Below, piece by piece: positions 37,062 to 45,526 of a stretch of 64,000 bases of DNA; the stretch's first letter is position 1; every line of letters starts with the position of its first letter. Made by a program: the position numbers and the translations under genes. Under the pieces are notes generated by a model that saw nothing but the letters and a program-made list of their open reading frames with translations, was not told the DNA's origin and ran no database searches. The stretch is from Nodosilinea sp. PGN35 (GTDB lineage: Bacteria; Cyanobacteriota; Cyanobacteriia; Phormidesmidales; Phormidesmidaceae). The stretch spans positions 205,585-269,584 of the forward strand of contig NZ_JAQKQJ010000003.1 in assembly GCF_029109325.1 (NCBI RefSeq), read 5' to 3'.

Positions 37062-39647
37062 GTGACCGTTCAAGACTCCGCCCCCGCCCTGCCTCCCATT
37101 GCTCAGGCTCCCCTTCAGCCCCTGGTTTACCTGGTTGAAGACGAAACCCAAACGGTGCTCGACTGGGCCGCGACGGTGGCCAGTTCGGAGGACACCTACT
37201 TTCAGCGGGGGCAGCGGCTGGCCCGGCGACTCGGTGCCCACTACCGCCGCGATGGGCTGACCGAGTTTGGGTTCTGGACGCCGGAGCTGGTGGCCGACAT
37301 CATTCAGTCGGAGCGCACCCTGGAGCTAGAAATTCTCACGCCGCTACAGCCGATCGACTTTCGCGCCCCCCAGCAGACGCTCCGGTTTCAGCGCGATCGC
37401 CTGCCGGTGATGCAGCAGGGGGAGTTTGTCTGGGCGGTGGTGGCGGGGGTAAAGCCGGGCAGCCGCGATCGCGCTGGCAGCTTCTACTGGCTGCGCTACA
37501 TCGACGCCGAGGGCCGACTCAACTACATTCGCGACCCCCTGGCCTACTCGCTGCCCTACGGCGTGTTTGCCCCCGCCGAAGTGTACGACCTCCGGCGGCT
37601 CCAGCAGCGGCGGGCCGACTTGGGCTACCTGGCCCGCAGTTCAGCCCCCAAGGGCGGCCTCGACCCCGAAATTCCCCGGGTGCCCGCCCCCACCAACATT
37701 CTGCAAATCCACGTCAAAACCGCCTCCGCCGAGGGCAGCCTGGAGGGGCTGACCCGCATTTACCAGCGCATTTCTGACAAACTCGCCGCTGGCGAAGCCC
37801 TCACCCCCGCCGAAGCCGCCTACACCGGCTACGAAGCGGTGCAGCTGCTGCCGGTGGAGCCCACCATCGAGTACCGCCGCGAAGACACCAACACCGAGCA
37901 CGAGTTTTTTGCGATCGCCGAAACTGCCGCTTTTAACACCGTCAAGAAAGACGAGGCCCCTGGAGACGAGGCCAGCACCCACCTCACCGTCACCCTGCGC
38001 CAGCCCAACACCCAAAACTGGGGCTACGATGTGCCCATTCTGGGCAGCGCCACCACCAACCCGGCGGTGCTGGGCAGCCTGCGCCCCGACGAAATGGTCG
38101 AGTTCATCGCCACCCTGCACACCTTCTCCACCGGCCCCATCCAGCTGATTTACGACCTGGTCTACGGCCACGCCGACAATCAGGGCCTTGAGCTGCTCAC
38201 CCAGCAGTTCTTCAAAGGCCCTAACATGTACGGCCAGGACCTCAACCACCAGCTGCCCCAGGTGCGCGCCATTTTGCTAGAGATGCAGCGGCGCAAGATC
38301 AACACCGGGGCCGACGGCATTCGCGTCGATGGCGGCCAGGACTTTCGTTTTTTTAACCCCCTCAGCGGCCGGGTCGAGCAGGACGACGTGTACCTGTTGG
38401 CCATGAGCGATGTGGTGCAGGATATCCAGGGCTACCGGCGGCGCATGTTTACCATCTTTGAGGATGGCCGCCCCTGGCCGGAGCCGGGCTGGGAGGAAAA
38501 ATCGACCTACCGCGAGCTGATCGAGGCCAAGCCGGGCTCGTTTCAGTGGGGACCGCTAATTTTTGCCCACAACACCCCCACCCTGAAGGGCTTTTGGGAT
38601 CGCAAGTGGCGACGGGTGTGCGAAGTGATCTTCCAGGGCGACCACTGGATTACCGGCTGCGGCAACCACGACACCGTGCGCCGGGGCAACCAAATTGAGC
38701 TGGATGCCGACATCAACTGGAACCTGGGCAAGTCCCTGCCCGAGGCCCTCAACCGGGCCTACAACAACTCGGCCACCCTGCTGTGGGTGCACGGCTTTTG
38801 TCCGGGGCTGCCGATGGACTTTCTCAACGCCAGCCTGGAAACTCCCTGGGGCTTTTTTCGCAACACCGACGATCGCTACGGGGTCAAGGTGGTCTCCGAA
38901 GAGGTGGGCTTTTTGGACTGGGAGATTGAGCCCGAGCTGTACCGTCAGCCCCACGCCTTTCCCCAGCTCAAGTCCCTCGGATTTGAGACGCTGGCACAGC
39001 TGAAGGGGTTTGCCAATGCCCTGCGCCAGGCCATGGTCGAAACCGACTACAACCTGGAGGAGGTGGCCCAGATCTGTCAGCACTGCCTGGGCGAGGGGGC
39101 CGACGGCGTGGTGTGCGAAGTGCCCGCCCTCGAAGAACTCAACCGGCCCAGCCTGCCCCGATTTTTGGCCACCCTCGATGTGCCCAAGCTGAAGCAGTTT
39201 GCCATGGCCTTCATGGAAGACGGCCACGACATCTGCAACGTGGCCCACTACGTTGAGCAGGCCAATCCCGATCGCGGCTACTTTGGCATGGCCCTGCGGC
39301 AGTTTCGGCGGCAGCGCCCCTGGCTGCGCGAGAACCTGATGGGCCGCGATCGCTTCAACCGCATCAGCGACGACGAGCGCACCCTGTTCTACGGCTACCG
39401 CATTGAGCCCCACTCCACCGACGGGCAGGCTCCTCAGGAAGTGGCGATGGTGGCCCACCTGGGCGGTGCTCCGACCACGGTCACCCTCGGTGACTGGCTT
39501 CAGCTCGACCTGGGGGCGTGGCAGGTGGGTCTTGCCACACCGGGGCTGGAGCTTGACCCCGGTGCTGACGCCCTGCGCTCCTTTGAGCTGCGCGACGGGG
39601 AGGGCCTGCTGCTGGTGAAGGGGGCTGAAACCCCAGCGAGGAGCTGA
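37062..39647 (+). CDS. gghA: Glucosylglycerol hydrolase
   Basis: 861 residues from a GTG start. The central GH13-like barrel has ADGIRVDGGQDFRFF (about 416-430, the Asp nucleophile in GxRxD) and TGCGNHDTVRRG (NHD motif). The protein is longer than ordinary amylases and matches the GghA layout of salt-tolerant cyanobacteria, where it breaks the compatible solute glucosylglycerol into glucose and glycerol when salinity falls. The usual neighbour ggpS is not in the window. A sucrose- or trehalose-cleaving relative is the main alternative. Confidence 0.75.
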   Translation: MTVQDSAPALPPIAQAPLQPLVYLVEDETQTVLDWAATVASSEDTYFQRGQRLARRLGAHYRRDGLTEFGFWTPELVADIIQSERTLELEILTPLQPIDFRAPQQTLRFQRDRLPVMQQGEFVWAVVAGVKPGSRDRAGSFYWLRYIDAEGRLNYIRDPLAYSLPYGVFAPAEVYDLRRLQQRRADLGYLARSSAPKGGLDPEIPRVPAPTNILQIHVKTASAEGSLEGLTRIYQRISDKLAAGEALTPAEAAYTGYEAVQLLPVEPTIEYRREDTNTEHEFFAIAETAAFNTVKKDEAPGDEASTHLTVTLRQPNTQNWGYDVPILGSATTNPAVLGSLRPDEMVEFIATLHTFSTGPIQLIYDLVYGHADNQGLELLTQQFFKGPNMYGQDLNHQLPQVRAILLEMQRRKINTGADGIRVDGGQDFRFFNPLSGRVEQDDVYLLAMSDVVQDIQGYRRRMFTIFEDGRPWPEPGWEEKSTYRELIEAKPGSFQWGPLIFAHNTPTLKGFWDRKWRRVCEVIFQGDHWITGCGNHDTVRRGNQIELDADINWNLGKSLPEALNRAYNNSATLLWVHGFCPGLPMDFLNASLETPWGFFRNTDDRYGVKVVSEEVGFLDWEIEPELYRQPHAFPQLKSLGFETLAQLKGFANALRQAMVETDYNLEEVAQICQHCLGEGADGVVCEVPALEELNRPSLPRFLATLDVPKLKQFAMAFMEDGHDICNVAHYVEQANPDRGYFGMALRQFRRQRPWLRENLMGRDRFNRISDDERTLFYGYRIEPHSTDGQAPQEVAMVAHLGGAPTTVTLGDWLQLDLGAWQVGLATPGLELDPGADALRSFELRDGEGLLLVKGAETPARS

Positions 39648-39754
39648 CAACCGGGCGTTCGAGAAAGTACTGAGTACATTTGCTCATCAGCTTAGGTTAT
39701 CGAATCAACACACAATCACCAAAGATTGTGTTAATGAAAATCTGTACTTGTTGT

Positions 39755-39917
39755 TACAATGAGAGACGGAGGAGATGAGAGCCCTCCAGCGGAAAAATTA
39801 TCTAACCTCTGGCGCTGGCAAAAGTGCCGGGTTTTTGGTGGTTTCTTTCCGATTGAGAGAACAACGTAGATATTTAGTATCACCCACGTCGGCTTCCCTA
39901 GGGAGCCGATTTTTTTT
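39755..39917 (+). ncRNA. Candidate small structured RNA between gghA and the CocE hydrolase
   Basis: The 39648-39941 gap has its own promoter-like box TACAAT (39755-39760, weak -35), then three nested hairpins: GGAGG/CCTCC (39769-39786), CCAGCG/CGCTGG (39785-39818) and GGCA/TGCC (39817-39828), and ends at a good Rho-independent terminator. The ORF in this stretch runs through the terminator and looks accidental. No known RNA family recognised. An independent inverted repeat, ACACAATC/GATTGTGT (39709-39730), lies just upstream of the -10 box. Confidence 0.4.
39890..39917 (+). terminator. Rho-independent terminator, plus strand
   Basis: CGGCTTCCC and GGGAGCCG pair with one bulged T around TA, followed by eight T residues (39910-39917). 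It lies 240 bases after gghA, so it terminates either a long gghA trailer or the small RNA proposed here. Confidence 0.85.
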
Positions 39918-39941
39918 ATTCTTTACGATCGCGATCGCCCC

Positions 39942-41672
39942 TCACTCTGCCCCTAGAGGTAACTTGACGCAGGAGGGATAAACTGGCCCGTAGGCCAGGC
40001 CAACGGTGATCACCCGATGGTCGATCTGGGGGCAGTCTCCAGGCCGGGCTCCGGTGCCGCTGTTGAGTGCGTAGGCCGGAAAGCAGGCCGCCGCCACGCT
40101 CAGCCGCAGCCGATGACCGGGGGCCAGGGTGCAGGCCGTGGGTTGCAGGGGCACCGTCACCACCTGGGGGCCGGCATTGGAGTCATCGGCATTGTCAACC
40201 CGGCACTGCCCCTGGGTGAGGTTGATCGTCCGGCCATCGCTGTAGACCTCCGAGAGCACCAGGCTGAGGTCAAAGCTGGGGGCGTCGGCCCGGCAGTAGA
40301 GGGTGGCGATCGCCGTTCCCACCAGGGTCAGCCCCTCGCTCAGGGAGTCGGTCGTATAGGTCAGGACATCGGTGCGGCTGTCGATCGCCCCGCGATCGAA
40401 GGGGCCGGGGGGCAGGCCGCAGTGGCCCCCCAGGGAGGGCACCGGTCGCCAGGGGTCGTGGACGAGCACGTCTTCAGCGGGGGAAACGACGTTTCCTGCT
40501 ACCTGAAACAGGTGGGGACTGAGTGTGCCGTCATCCCCGCGCAGCCCCGCCAGGCCGCTGCTGCGGAGGTAGAAGGGGGAGCCGGGGCGGGTAGGCCAGC
40601 GATCGCGCCCCCGCCACTGGTTGGCCCCCATCACAAACAGCTGAACGGGAGCCTCAGCGCTGGCCTCGGCGGGAGCATCTTTCAAAAATCGGTCGAACCA
40701 GCGCAGGTGCAGACGATCGATGGGACTGTCGGCCTCGGGGCCAAAGTCCACCGCCCCTACCCGACGGCCCCAGGGCAGGTGACCCCAGGGCCCAATCCAC
40801 AGGGATTGGGGGGCGCTGCCTTGGGCAATCATCTGCTGGTACAGGCGCAGATCGCCCCGCAGGTAGGGGTCGTACCAGCCGCCGATGTGGAGCATGGGCA
40901 GGTCTACCGCCGTCAAATCGGGCTGGAGCGATCGCCAGTAGTCGTCAGGCCGGGGGTGATCGAGCCACTGGTGAAAGAAAGAGTCGGCGGCGTAGGTGCT
41001 GAGCACCTGGGGCCGGGGGGGGATGGCATCGCCCAGGGGCAGGTGGTGGGCCGCCTGGCGCAGCGCCTGATAGGCCGCAGCGTTGCCCTTGAGACGGGCG
41101 GTTTCGGCGGCGAGCTGGAGCGCCCAGCCCAGGCCAATTTGCAGCGGCAGGGCACCGTTTTCGTAGGCCCAGTCGGCGTAGAGGTCGTAGCCCACCATGG
41201 CTGGGGCGATCGCCCTGAGGGCGGGCGGTTGTTTCGCCGCCGCGTACAGCTGGGTCATGCCTTGGTAAGAAAACCCGTACATGCCGACCTTGCCGCTGCT
41301 CTGGGGTAGCGCTGCCGCCCACTGCACCGTGGCGTAGCCGTCGTCGGCCTCGTGGCGAAACAGGTCAAACTCGCCCCCCGAGGTGCCCCGCCCCCGCACG
41401 TCTTGAATCACCACGATGTAGCCGTGGCTGGCGTACCAGGTGGGGTGGGCATAGACCACGGTAGAGGCGATCGCCCGGCCGTAGGGCTGCCGCATCAGCA
41501 GCACCGGAAACGACCCCTCGCCCATGGGGTAGTACACATCGGCGTCGAGGTGAACGGTGGCAGGGTTCCCCTCGGTGACTTTCCCCGGCTGGGGCGCAGG
41601 GGAGGCCACGTCCAGTCTTAGCGTCTGCTTTGGCGCAACAGTGAAGGGGCCTGGGACACAGGGTGTGAACAA
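39942..41672 (-). CDS. CocE/NonD-family alpha/beta hydrolase (X-Pro dipeptidyl-peptidase-like)
   Basis: 576 residues from a TTG at 41672. The serine nucleophile is Ser135 in YGFSYQG; VIQDVRGRGTSGGEF and the PMGEGSFPVLLMRQPYGR strand before it are typical of CocE/NonD enzymes. The C-terminal half carries the jelly-roll domain of X-Pro peptidases (LFVMGANQWRGRDRWP, ... HRLRLSVAAACFPAYALN). Peptide, ester or glutaryl-type substrates are possible. No signal peptide, so cytoplasmic. It is separated from the cupin gene by 42 bases and may share its transcript. Confidence 0.85.
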   Translation of the reverse strand: MFTPCVPGPFTVAPKQTLRLDVASPAPQPGKVTEGNPATVHLDADVYYPMGEGSFPVLLMRQPYGRAIASTVVYAHPTWYASHGYIVVIQDVRGRGTSGGEFDLFRHEADDGYATVQWAAALPQSSGKVGMYGFSYQGMTQLYAAAKQPPALRAIAPAMVGYDLYADWAYENGALPLQIGLGWALQLAAETARLKGNAAAYQALRQAAHHLPLGDAIPPRPQVLSTYAADSFFHQWLDHPRPDDYWRSLQPDLTAVDLPMLHIGGWYDPYLRGDLRLYQQMIAQGSAPQSLWIGPWGHLPWGRRVGAVDFGPEADSPIDRLHLRWFDRFLKDAPAEASAEAPVQLFVMGANQWRGRDRWPTRPGSPFYLRSSGLAGLRGDDGTLSPHLFQVAGNVVSPAEDVLVHDPWRPVPSLGGHCGLPPGPFDRGAIDSRTDVLTYTTDSLSEGLTLVGTAIATLYCRADAPSFDLSLVLSEVYSDGRTINLTQGQCRVDNADDSNAGPQVVTVPLQPTACTLAPGHRLRLSVAAACFPAYALNSGTGARPGDCPQIDHRVITVGLAYGPVYPSCVKLPLGAE

Positions 41673-41714
41673 GAGCTGAGGATGGGTGATGGGGGCTGGT
41701 GGGCAGTGCCCACC

Positions 41715-42215
41715 CTACGAAGCTAGGGATATGGGTTGGGGAGCGTCGTGCCGCCCTAGTACGGCTAGGTCTTCGTCGTCTAGCTCAACGGGAGTGCCGC
41801 TGCGGATCAGCTCGGCAAAATCTTCGTTGGGCACCATGATGCACAGGGCATAGAGCCGCGTGGGGCCGGTGTTTTCGACTACATGTACGCCGCTGGGGGG
41901 CACCAAAATACTGTCTCCTGCCTGAATTGCCACGGTTTTGCCGTCGCAGGTGGCGCGGCCTTCGCCCTTGAGCACAAAGAACATTTCGACTGCGACCTGG
42001 TGACGATTGGGAGGGGTTTTGCCGCCCACGTCAAAAATCTCCACGCAGTAGGTCAGCGACATATCGGCAATGGTGGGGTCAAACACCAGGGCCAAGCGAT
42101 TGCTGTCGCCGGGGCTAATGCGAAAAGCCTGGTAGTCCTTGGGCGACTTATACACCGGAACGACGCAGCTCGTAGGCAACGGGCAGGCCAGGGAATCGAC
42201 AACGACGGTATCCAT
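41715..42215 (-). CDS. Cupin-domain protein
   Basis: 166 residues. The single cupin barrel shows motif 1-like RHQVAVEMFFVLKGEGRATCDG (about 71-92) and motif 2-like GDSILVPPSGVHVVENTGP (about 99-117). The glutamate (VEMFFVLKGEG) and histidine (GVHVVENT) metal ligands are present, the first metal histidine lies in RHQVAVE. Role unknown; an oxygenase or a sugar/amine-binding cupin is possible. It sits upstream of the CocE gene on the same strand. Confidence 0.85.
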   Translation of the reverse strand: MDTVVVDSLACPLPTSCVVPVYKSPKDYQAFRISPGDSNRLALVFDPTIADMSLTYCVEIFDVGGKTPPNRHQVAVEMFFVLKGEGRATCDGKTVAIQAGDSILVPPSGVHVVENTGPTRLYALCIMVPNEDFAELIRSGTPVELDDEDLAVLGRHDAPQPISLAS

Positions 42216-42561
42216 AACCGGGTTGGCCTAACGGTAAGGGCATCACTATGCTAAACAGACTCCCACGTCGATCACAGTAGCTCACCGTACCTTTCATAAA
42301 AAGTTGCCTGGTCAAAATCGCCACCAGGAGCGAAAGCTGTCTTTTTATTGAGACTTCACCGTTTTGTTGAGACTGGCGATCGCCCCAACGGTCCTCCGAC
42401 CCCAGCTCTAGCCACCCCAGTCTGAAGAGATTGCGTAGCTTCTTTATGAAGCTCCTGGCCGGGGCAGTTTAGGGTTACGCTAAACCTGAGTATTTCTCCT
42501 TGTCTGTGGTGCTGGGCCAATGGGGAAATCTAGCAGTGCCTGGGTCGATCTACCATCGCTC

Positions 42562-42590
42562 TTGACGGCTTTTCCTCCTCCAGGTTTAAC
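42562..42590 (+). promoter_or_regulatory. Candidate promoter of the RsbU-like response regulator
   Basis: TTGACG, a 17-base spacer and TTTAAC end 27 bases before the ATG at 42618. The rest of the 42216-42561 gap between the divergent cupin gene and this one shows only a small AGCTTC/GAAGCT hairpin (about 42436-42452). Confidence 0.5.
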
Positions 42591-42617
42591 GGTTACTCCC
42601 TCGGTCTAAAACGCAGC

Positions 42618-43751
42618 ATGATCGACATCCTCATCATTGAGCACGATGCCGCCACAGAGCAGTTTTTGGTCAGCGCTCTCAAGCAGCAGGGCTATAGCGT
42701 CACCACGGCCCGCAGCGGGGCAGAGGGTCTCACCCTGGCCGAGAAGCTGCTGCCGGGAGTCATCATCTGCGACTGGAATATTCCTGGCACCATTGACGGG
42801 TTGGCCATCTGCCAGGCGCTCAAGCACCACCCGGTGCTCTCGATTACCTCGCTGCTGCTGCTGACGGCCCGCTATAGCACCGCCGACCGGGTCAAGGGGC
42901 TGGAGATGGGGGCCGACGATCTGCTCTCAAAACCGGTGGATATTAACGAGCTGAACGCGCGGGTGCGGGCGGGGCTGCGCATCTACCAGCTCACCCAGGA
43001 TCTGCGCCAGCAAAAGCAGCGCATGGAAGCCGAAATGGCCGAAGCTGAGGGCTACGTGCGATCGCTTCTGCCCGACGACCAGAATGGCCGAGTGCCCATT
43101 CAGTCAAGGTTTTTGCCCTCCCAGCAGCTGGGCGGTGACTGCTACGACTACTACTGGCTCGACCCCGACTACCTGGTGATGTACCTGCTCGATGTCTCAG
43201 GCCACGGCCTGGGATCGGCGCTGCTCTCCACCTCGGTGCTGAACGTGCTGCGGGCCCAGTCGCTGCCCGACGTCAGCTTCTACCGCCCCGAGAAGGTGCT
43301 GCGGGCGCTGAACGAAACCTTTCAGATGAGCGATCAGAACCAAAAATATTTCACCATCTGGTACGGTGTGCTCAACTGCGCCAACCGCCAGCTGCTCTAC
43401 GCCAGTGCTGGCCACCCCCCGGCGGTGCTGGTGTCGATCGATGCCGACCAAACGGTGACCACCACCCGCCTGCGCACCCCCGGCATGCCCGTGGGCATGC
43501 TGCCCGAGGCCAAGTACCAGTGGCAGCGCTGCCAGCTACCCCCCAACAGCAGCCTCTATCTATTCAGCGACGGCCTCTACGAAGTGCTGCAAGACAATGA
43601 GCAGTACATTGGCCTCGACAACTTCGTAAACCTGCTGGCTGAGGCCAAGCGCGAGCGCAGCATTGACCACATTCTCGACAGCGTAATTCAGCGCCAGGCG
43701 GGAGAAGTGGCCAGCGATGACATGTCGCTGATGATGGTCAACCTAGACTAG
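42618..43751 (+). CDS. Response regulator with SpoIIE/RsbU-type PP2C phosphatase output
   Basis: 377 residues. Receiver domain: acidic pocket IEHD, phospho-acceptor Asp52 in IICDWNIPG, Thr83 in LLTAR and Lys105 in LLSKPVD. A short coiled coil (about 125-147) leads into the PP2C domain: LGGDCYDYYWLDPDYLVMYLLDVSGHGLGSALLS, LYASAGHPPAVLV and YLFSDGLYEV, with the metal-binding aspartates present. Proteins of this kind dephosphorylate a STAS anti-sigma antagonist once their receiver is phosphorylated. A STAS gene lies immediately downstream on the other strand, which makes it the obvious substrate. Confidence 0.92.
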   Translation: MIDILIIEHDAATEQFLVSALKQQGYSVTTARSGAEGLTLAEKLLPGVIICDWNIPGTIDGLAICQALKHHPVLSITSLLLLTARYSTADRVKGLEMGADDLLSKPVDINELNARVRAGLRIYQLTQDLRQQKQRMEAEMAEAEGYVRSLLPDDQNGRVPIQSRFLPSQQLGGDCYDYYWLDPDYLVMYLLDVSGHGLGSALLSTSVLNVLRAQSLPDVSFYRPEKVLRALNETFQMSDQNQKYFTIWYGVLNCANRQLLYASAGHPPAVLVSIDADQTVTTTRLRTPGMPVGMLPEAKYQWQRCQLPPNSSLYLFSDGLYEVLQDNEQYIGLDNFVNLLAEAKRERSIDHILDSVIQRQAGEVASDDMSLMMVNLD

Positions 43752-43900
43752 AGCCCGGCAGATCTACGGGCTAGCCGTCCCGGTGGTCTGGGCTCTCCAG
43801 CTGCCGAGGTTTAGGGGTTCAGGCGTTACGATGGGGCCTAAACCCTGGTATTCCCTACAGTTCCCCCGTTGATAGGTAGATCGCCATGGGTATTTGTAGG

Positions 43901-43925
43901 ATGGGTTAACGAGAGCGTAACCCAT
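43901..43925. repeat. Intergenic inverted repeat (GGGTTA/TAACCC type)
   Basis: ATGGGTTA (43901-43908) and TAACCCAT (43918-43925) flank ACGAGAGCG. Similar GGGTTAACG...CGTAACCC repeats recur in cyanobacterial intergenic DNA. The trailing GGTGCTGGGTTTCGTGCCTC continues a second weaker repeat. It lies between two convergent genes, with no other features in 43752-44025. Confidence 0.6.
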
Positions 43926-44025
43926 GCGGGTGCTGGGTTTCGTGCCTCGACCCAACCTAAATCGTCTTATATATGATTACGCCTTCCTACTTACCCCGCT
44001 CCCTTGAGAACCGCCATGTCAGAAT

Positions 44026-44352
44026 TTAGGACACCGTGAGCTTAGCGTTTTCAAAGGCCTGGCGGTTTTCGTAAATTTCAAACACCCGATCCATACTGGT
44101 GAGTTCAAACAGCATCCGTACCTGGTCATTGATGGAGCAGATGCAGAAGCTACGGTTGAGCCCGCGCGCCTTTTTGAGCAGCACCACCAGAGTTCCTAGG
44201 CCCGAGCTGTCAACAAAGGTAATGTCGGTCAGATCCACCAAAATAACCTCAGCCCCTTCCTGGAGAAGGGTTTCCACAGACTCGCGAAACTCTTCTGCTT
44301 TGGTGCTGTCTAAGATACCGGTCGGCTGAATAACCTGAACGTTAGAACTCAT
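44026..44352 (-). CDS. STAS-domain anti-sigma-factor antagonist
   Basis: 108 residues, one STAS domain. FVDSSGLGTLVVLLKKARG contains the serine pair (Ser49/Ser50) whose phosphorylation switches SpoIIAA/RsbV-type antagonists. It should bind a serine-kinase anti-sigma factor, or a protein using this scheme, when dephosphorylated. The convergent RsbU-like regulator at 42618-43751 is its likely phosphatase. It follows the glycerate kinase gene by 63 bases on the same strand. Confidence 0.92.
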   Translation of the reverse strand: MSSNVQVIQPTGILDSTKAEEFRESVETLLQEGAEVILVDLTDITFVDSSGLGTLVVLLKKARGLNRSFCICSINDQVRMLFELTSMDRVFEIYENRQAFENAKLTVS

Positions 44353-44415
44353 AATAAAAAATCACTATCCAAGATTAACGACTGCTGGGTAGACAGCAAC
44401 TCGGTGCATTAGCTG

Positions 44416-45516
44416 CTAAATAATAGCCAATGCTGGTGAGTATATGGCCCTGGGGGTGCGATCGCGATCGATTTCTACTACCAGATTAACGTGTTCGCCA
44501 TCGCGCTTGAGGGCGGCAATAAATAACTCCGGGTGCAGGGCACGCCAGAAATAGTCCACGAACGCATCGATGGTGGCATCGCTCATGCCGGTTTTGCCCT
44601 GGGCCTTCATCTGGTGTTCGGCGTCTTTGCGCCACTGTTTGCTCAGGCGGTAGTCGGCGGGGCACAGCACCATCAGGCGATCGAGGCAGTCCCACAGGGG
44701 TAGGTAGTTGGCCAGCTCCGCGTTCATGTCGCGGGCAAACTGGCGATCGGCCTCGGTGACAATGGGCTCTGGGGCCCGGTCAAACTGGGCTGGGTCGATG
44801 GGGCGCGCTCCCAAAAACCAGCCCTCAAACAGCAGAATATCGACATCTGGCACCCACTCGGGGGCGGCCCGGTCGCCCTCGCCGCCGTGCAGTGATTTGT
44901 CGAACCGGGGCAGGGCCACGGCCTCCCCTGGTTTAGCTGCCCGAATCTGGGCCAGGGTAGCCAGCCCCAGATCGATGTCGTGGGTGCCCGGCGGCCCGCG
45001 CCACCGCAGCCGGGGATCCGTCTGAATCAGCGCCTGGCGATCGCGGTAGGTCTTGTAAATATCGTCGATGGAGAGGCCCACCGCCCGGTAGCCCATCACC
45101 GCCAGAATGTGCCGCAGAATCAGGGTGAGGGTGGTTTTGCCGGTGCCCTGTCCGCCGAGCACCCCCTGAATCAGCGGGCCAGCCTGGGCCGCGCGGGCCT
45201 GCTTGAGGGTGAGGGCCAAGGGCAGCCACAGCCGCCAGTACAGTCCCAGATAGCGCTCCAAAGGGGCGGTCGGCAGCGGCAGCCTGTGGTGGTGGGCCGC
45301 CAGGGTTTCTAGCCAGCCCAGGCGCGCTTCGATCTGGGCCGGGCCGTTCTCGGCGGTAATGCCCCAGGCGGCGGCCCGGCGGCGGTCGGCCAGCTCCCAC
45401 TCCAGCAGCCGCTGGCGCTGGGCCTCGTCGAGGGCACGGCCCGCCAGGTGGTTGGCGAGCAGGGGCCCAATCGCAAAATCTGGCGCGAAATCCGTTGGGG
45501 TTGTCGGGTCTGCCAT
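44416..45516 (-). CDS. glxK: D-glycerate 3-kinase (photorespiratory type)
   Basis: 366 residues from the ATG at 45516, close to the ribosome start region; the longer frame to 45591 overlaps the preceding gene and is rejected. P-loop GGQGTGKTT (about 121-129) and DDIYKTYRDRQAL, FEGWFLGARPI and RFDKSLHGG are those of the plant/cyanobacterial glycerate kinase, distinct from the E. coli GarK type. It phosphorylates glycerate to 3-phosphoglycerate in the last step of photorespiration. It starts 10 bases after the DUF3352 stop, in one transcription unit. The symbol glxK is used in Synechocystis. Confidence 0.85.
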   Translation of the reverse strand: MADPTTPTDFAPDFAIGPLLANHLAGRALDEAQRQRLLEWELADRRRAAAWGITAENGPAQIEARLGWLETLAAHHHRLPLPTAPLERYLGLYWRLWLPLALTLKQARAAQAGPLIQGVLGGQGTGKTTLTLILRHILAVMGYRAVGLSIDDIYKTYRDRQALIQTDPRLRWRGPPGTHDIDLGLATLAQIRAAKPGEAVALPRFDKSLHGGEGDRAAPEWVPDVDILLFEGWFLGARPIDPAQFDRAPEPIVTEADRQFARDMNAELANYLPLWDCLDRLMVLCPADYRLSKQWRKDAEHQMKAQGKTGMSDATIDAFVDYFWRALHPELFIAALKRDGEHVNLVVEIDRDRTPRAIYSPALAII

Positions 45517-45526
45517 CACTGCGCCG

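Noticed and set aside
39775..39981. 68-codon frame between gghA and the CocE gene
   Set aside because: It reads straight through a strong terminator and has no family or ribosome site.
40017..41309. 430-codon open frame antisense to the CocE hydrolase
   Set aside because: The hydrolase frame has the Ser135 motif and family order; the antisense frame shows none.
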